Source: CAVRJC01 sp963721435
GTDB lineage: Bacteria; Actinomycetota; Acidimicrobiia; IMCC26256; DASPTH01
Direction of reading: 5' to 3'
NCBI GenBank assembly: GCA_963721435.1
Contig: CAVRJC010000003.1
Coordinates: forward strand, 1 to 64,000
Length of the DNA: 64,000 nucleotides
Below, one piece after another: positions 61,102 to 64,000 of this stretch; within the stretch, counting starts at the first letter, position 1; every line of letters begins with the position of its first letter. A program made the translations under genes and the position numbers. The notes under the pieces were generated by a model, which saw only the letters and a list, made by a program, of their open reading frames with translations, ran no database searches and was not told the DNA's origin.

Positions 61102-61506
61102 ATGACCGCACCTGATTCCGATTCGACGCGATGGGACGCCGGGATTGCCCGGTACCGCGAGGTCTACGGCGACGACTTCGTCGCCTTCGAGCGCGGCACC
61201 GTGCCGTTCTTCGACCTCATGATCGAGCAGCTGTTCGGGGAGGTGTGGACGCGTCCGGGTCTCTCGATCCCGGAGCGCCGCCTGCTCCTGATCGGCGCCA
61301 TCGCCGCGCAAGGTCACTACGACATCCTCCAGATCCAGCTCACGCGCGCGCTTGCCGCCGGCGAGCTGACACCGGAACAGGTGCGTGAGGCGGTCATCCA
61401 GCTCGTGCCCTACGTCGGGTACCCGTCGAGCGGCGGGCTCCTCCAGGCATCCGAAGCCGCGATCACCGCGGTCACGAACGAACAGGACCCGCGCGATGGC
61501 GAGTGA
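61102..61506 (+). CDS. carboxymuconolactone decarboxylase (CMD) family protein
   Basis: 134 residues. ARYREVYGDDFVAFERGTVP, PERRLLLIGAIAAQGHYDIL and LTPEQVREAVIQLVPYVGYP form the all-helical AhpD/CMD fold. The AhpD-type CxxC is absent and the catalytic-site His is in QGHYDILQ, as in gamma-CMD-type proteins. The actual reaction is unproven. The 3' end overlaps the next gene by 11 bases, so translation is coupled with the dehydrogenase. Confidence 0.82.
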   Translation: MTAPDSDSTRWDAGIARYREVYGDDFVAFERGTVPFFDLMIEQLFGEVWTRPGLSIPERRLLLIGAIAAQGHYDILQIQLTRALAAGELTPEQVREAVIQLVPYVGYPSSGGLLQASEAAITAVTNEQDPRDGE

Positions 61507-62389
61507 CATCGCAACCAACACTCCGACTGGCCGGCTGTCGGTCGCGATGATCGGGCTCGGGCAGATGGGCGGTCACATGTGCGATCACGTGACCGCGGCC
61601 GGTCACGACGTGCGCGCCTTCGACCTGTCGGAAGCCGCGCTCGACGCGCGGGTGGCCGCGGGCGCCCGGCGCGCGACGTCGCCGGCCGACGCCGCCGCTG
61701 GTGCCGACATGATCGGGATCGTCGTGTTCGACGACGCACAGGTCCGCGCGGTCCTCGACGGGCCCGACGGCGTGCTCTCCGTGGTGAAGGCCGGCGCGGT
61801 CATCGCGGTGCACAGCACCGTGAAGGTCGAATCGATCCATGAATTCGCGGCGATGGCCACGGCCGCCGGCGCCCATCTGATCGACGCCGGGATCAGCGGG
61901 GGCGAGGTCGGCTCACAGGCCGGCACCCTCGTCACGATGGTCGGCGGCCCGGATGATGTCGTCGAGCGTGCGCGTCCGGTGCTCGAGACCTTCAGCAAGG
62001 ACGTCGTCCACGCGGGGCCGCTCGGGAGCGGCATGGCGTTGAAGATCACCCGCAACCTGGTGGGCTACATCATCATGACGGCCGCGCACGAAGGGCTGGT
62101 ACTGGCGCGTGCCGTCGGCCTCGAAGCCGCGACGCTCGAACACGTGCTGCATGGGACGAGCGCGGCGCTCGACGCGCAGCTCTACGCGCCGTTTGCGTTC
62201 GGCGGCCCTGAGCCGTTGTCGGCGGACGCGCCCGCCGAGCAGCGCAGCTTCATGACCCAGATCGCGCTCCTCGGCGAGAAGGACCTCGACGACGCGCTCG
62301 AGCTGGCGGCCTCAGTCGGTGTGTCGCTCCCGATCGGCGAAGACGCGCGTCGCCGGTTCGACGCGGTCATGCGGTCCCCCCGGTCCTAG
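61496..62389 (+). CDS. 3-hydroxyisobutyrate dehydrogenase-like (beta-hydroxyacid dehydrogenase) protein
   Basis: 297 residues. SVAMIGLGQMGGHMCDHVTA is the NAD(P)-binding start. DAGISGGEVGSQAGTLVTMV matches the family signature DAPVSGG, and GSGMALKITRNLVGYIIMTA holds the catalytic-region Lys. KDLDDALELAASVGVSLPIG is the C-terminal domain. Family members oxidise 3-hydroxyisobutyrate, tartronate semialdehyde or similar acids; the substrate is not defined. It follows and overlaps the CMD gene. Confidence 0.88.
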   Translation: MASDIATNTPTGRLSVAMIGLGQMGGHMCDHVTAAGHDVRAFDLSEAALDARVAAGARRATSPADAAAGADMIGIVVFDDAQVRAVLDGPDGVLSVVKAGAVIAVHSTVKVESIHEFAAMATAAGAHLIDAGISGGEVGSQAGTLVTMVGGPDDVVERARPVLETFSKDVVHAGPLGSGMALKITRNLVGYIIMTAAHEGLVLARAVGLEAATLEHVLHGTSAALDAQLYAPFAFGGPEPLSADAPAEQRSFMTQIALLGEKDLDDALELAASVGVSLPIGEDARRRFDAVMRSPRS

Positions 62390-62439
62390 GTTGCGGGGGA
62401 CACCACCCACGATCGACCAACTGATGGAAAGGGCTTCCG

Positions 62440-62691
62440 ATGGCGGACGGCGACCGTGAGATCATCGAGCACATCGACCAACTCGTCGCGGAGGAGCACG
62501 CGCTCGAATCCCGTCATCACGAGGGCAAGGCGCTGAGCGACGACGAGCAGCAGCGCCTGCATGCGTTGGAAGTGCACCTCGATCAGCTCTGGGACCTCCT
62601 GCGCCAGCGCCGCGCCCGCCGCGATGCCGGCCTCGACCCCGACGATGCGTCCGAGCGCGGCCCCGACACGGTCGAGGGCTATCGCCAGTGA
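62440..62691 (+). CDS. DUF2630 family protein
   Basis: 83 residues. EIIEHIDQLVAEEHALESRH and RLHALEVHLDQLWDLLRQRR, followed by DAGLDPDDASERGPDTVEGY, are the DUF2630 pattern: a highly charged two-helix protein. It is abundant in Actinomycetota, with unknown function. The stop overlaps the next gene's GTG (GTGA). A ggaaaggg site precedes the ATG. Confidence 0.9.
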   Translation: MADGDREIIEHIDQLVAEEHALESRHHEGKALSDDEQQRLHALEVHLDQLWDLLRQRRARRDAGLDPDDASERGPDTVEGYRQ

Positions 62692-63593
62692 GTGCGCACG
62701 TTCCCGGGCCGTGGCCTGCGCTGCCGTACGCGGCATGGAAGGACACGCTGGCGACGCTGCACATGGAGATGCAGATCCTCGGCAAGGTGCGGGTCGCGCT
62801 GTCGGAGCCCGAGCTCGAGTTCGCGCATGTCGCGCTGTACGTCACCGCGCGCGGCATCTCCACCGGCCCGGTGCCGTCGCCCCGCGGGATCTTCGAAGTC
62901 GAAGCCGACTTCTTCGACCACCGCGTGTACATCCGCACATCGTGGGGCGAGGTGCACAGCGTGGCGTTGGCCGCGCGTCCGATCGCCGCGTTCTGGGCCG
63001 ACTTCACCGCCGCGCTCTCGGCCGCCGGCGTCGACGTCGAGCTGCCGACCATGCCGCAGGAAGTACCCGACCCCATCCCGTTCCCGGACGACACCGTGCA
63101 CACCGAGTACGACCCCGGCCACGCGCGCCGGTTCTGGGAGATCCTCACGCTGGTGCAGCCGGTGTGCGCCGAGTACCGCGCCGCGTATCACGGGCGGACC
63201 ACGCCGGTGCACTTCTTCTGGGGCAGCATGGACCTCACGGTCACGCGGTTCTCCGGGCGACCGTGTGATCCGCCGGAGCACGCCGGTTTCCTCGATCGCG
63301 GCACGTACGACGCCGAGCAGATCAGCATCGGGTGGTGGCCCGGCAGCGAGAACTTCCCGGAGCCGGCGTTCTACGCGTACTCGTACCCGAAGGGCGAGGG
63401 GATCGAAGAAGCAGGGCTCGAGCCTCCCACCGCGTTCTGGAGCGACGCACTGGGCGAGCACCTGCTGCGCTACGACGACGTCCGCACCGCCGCCGATCCG
63501 GGCGTTCCCGTCCGCGCGTTCTTCGACAGCTTCTTCACCGCGGCGTCGATGCGGTGCGCGTGGGACCCGTCGCTCAGCTCGCGCGCCTCGTAG
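62688..63593 (+). CDS. DUF5996 family protein
   Basis: 301 residues. WPALPYAAWKDTLATLHMEM, QILGKVRVALSEPELEFAHV, ALYVTARGISTGPVPSP and FEVEADFFDHRVYIRTS open the domain. HFFWGSMDLTVTRFSGR and ISIGWWPGSENFPEPAFYAY are the other family landmarks. The fold and function are unknown. The protein is soluble without signal peptide. The GTG start overlaps DUF2630, so it is coupled. Confidence 0.87.
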   Translation: MSAHVPGPWPALPYAAWKDTLATLHMEMQILGKVRVALSEPELEFAHVALYVTARGISTGPVPSPRGIFEVEADFFDHRVYIRTSWGEVHSVALAARPIAAFWADFTAALSAAGVDVELPTMPQEVPDPIPFPDDTVHTEYDPGHARRFWEILTLVQPVCAEYRAAYHGRTTPVHFFWGSMDLTVTRFSGRPCDPPEHAGFLDRGTYDAEQISIGWWPGSENFPEPAFYAYSYPKGEGIEEAGLEPPTAFWSDALGEHLLRYDDVRTAADPGVPVRAFFDSFFTAASMRCAWDPSLSSRAS

Positions 63594-63659
63594 CCGCAAA
63601 CCTCTGCCTGCACGATCACCAAGGTCAGGCCCTGCGTGGCGGTCATCGCGGGCACGAGC

Positions 63660-64000
63660 TCATGATTCGACGGTGACGAAGTCGATCAGCTGCTCGACCG
63701 CGTGCACGAGTGGTTGCTCGAGGTCCTTCCAGCTCGACACCGACGCGAGGATGCGCCTCCAGAACGCGCGCGGGTCGTCGACACCCAGTGCCGCGCACAC
63801 GCCGGTCTTCCAATCGGTGCCCATCGGGATCTCGGGCCAGCCGGTGATGCCGACGGCGGCGGGGCGCACTGCCTGCCACACGTCGACGTACGGCGTGCCG
63901 GTGATCAACACGTGCGGCCCGGCGACTTCGCGCGCGAGTCTCGCCTCCTTGCTGCCGCTGACGAGGTGGTCGAGCAGCACACCGACCCGGCGTTGCGGGC
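63660..64000 (-). CDS. DUF3097 family protein, partial (5' end beyond window)
   Basis: The C-terminal part is visible: RRVGVLLDHLVSGSKEARLA, then GPHVLITGTPYVDVWQAVRP, TDWKTGVCAALG and WKDLEQPLVHAVEQLID with stop at 63660. This matches the DUF3097 actinobacterial family, whose members show a toprim-like D-H-L..GSKE motif. The remainder lies beyond base 64000. It converges with the DUF5996 gene with 66 bases between; no clear terminator is seen there. Confidence 0.85.
   Translation of the reverse strand, partial: PQRRVGVLLDHLVSGSKEARLAREVAGPHVLITGTPYVDVWQAVRPAAVGITGWPEIPMGTDWKTGVCAALGVDDPRAFWRRILASVSSWKDLEQPLVHAVEQLIDFVTVES

Overview
The window is about 70% G+C. It carries many GTG starts, 1-4 base gene overlaps, F420-type luciferase-like oxidoreductases, an LAxTG-type wall-sorting signal and a complete H+-type ATP synthase operon with separate b and delta genes. 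This fits an actinomycete (Actinomycetota) outside the Mycobacteriales, and the style of gene content suggests Acidimicrobiia. That class is an inference; no rRNA or other formal marker lies here.

Layout. 0-7.9 kb: MFS exporter, cytidylate-kinase-like protein, DUF4389 membrane protein, SnoaL-like relic, SDR, LtrA protein, LLM oxidoreductase and two coupled unknown genes. 8-18.9 kb: housekeeping block argS-lysA-hom-thrC-SDR, a secreted PQQ-type sugar dehydrogenase on the other strand, an ApgM-type phosphomutase, rho and rpmE. 18.9-26.3 kb: DUF1385 protein, then a surface/secretion segment (vWA/SpaA-type protein ending in LAFTG behind a structured leader, and a DUF1800-DUF1501 pair) and an LLM oxidoreductase. 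26.3-29.7 kb: prfA-prmC, a small protein, a VapBC-type toxin-antitoxin pair and a DUF983 protein. 29.7-34.2 kb: a tandem-duplicated Fe-S nuclease-like protein, rpiB, glyA and a WecA-type transferase. 34.3-41.6 kb: the ATP synthase operon (atpZ/I, atpI-like, atpB-E-F-H-A-G-D-C). 41.7-47.9 kb: secreted TIM-barrel-like protein, divergent E2-like and fused E1 alpha/beta genes, a divergent PilZ pair, two gene relics and a dienelactone hydrolase. 48-51.5 kb: ETF beta, ETF alpha and ETF dehydrogenase. 51.5-64 kb: gpmA operon and a catabolism-flavoured set (amidohydrolase, orphan solute-binding protein, IclR regulator, LLM oxidoreductase, epimerase, two esterases, cupin, CMD protein, 3-hydroxyisobutyrate-dehydrogenase-like protein), then DUF2630, DUF5996 and a partial DUF3097 gene.

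How the genes fit together. lysA-hom-thrC supplies lysine and threonine, but no GHMP-type thrB is seen. The nearby ApgM-like protein is a candidate replacement, and a separate gpmA is present for glycolysis. The ETF trio plus oxidoreductases, SDRs and dehydrogenases suggests acyl-CoA or aromatic/isoprenoid catabolism feeding the respiratory chain that the ATP synthase depends on.

Two window-wide patterns stand out. First, about nine genes have a TANNNT hexamer ending only 6-9 bases before the start codon and no clear ribosome-binding site, which predicts leaderless mRNAs. Second, seven genes, including the essential argS, rho and prfA, are broken by a small indel, usually in a G/C run. Assembly error is the simplest explanation for most of these, except one exact 7-bp tandem duplication.
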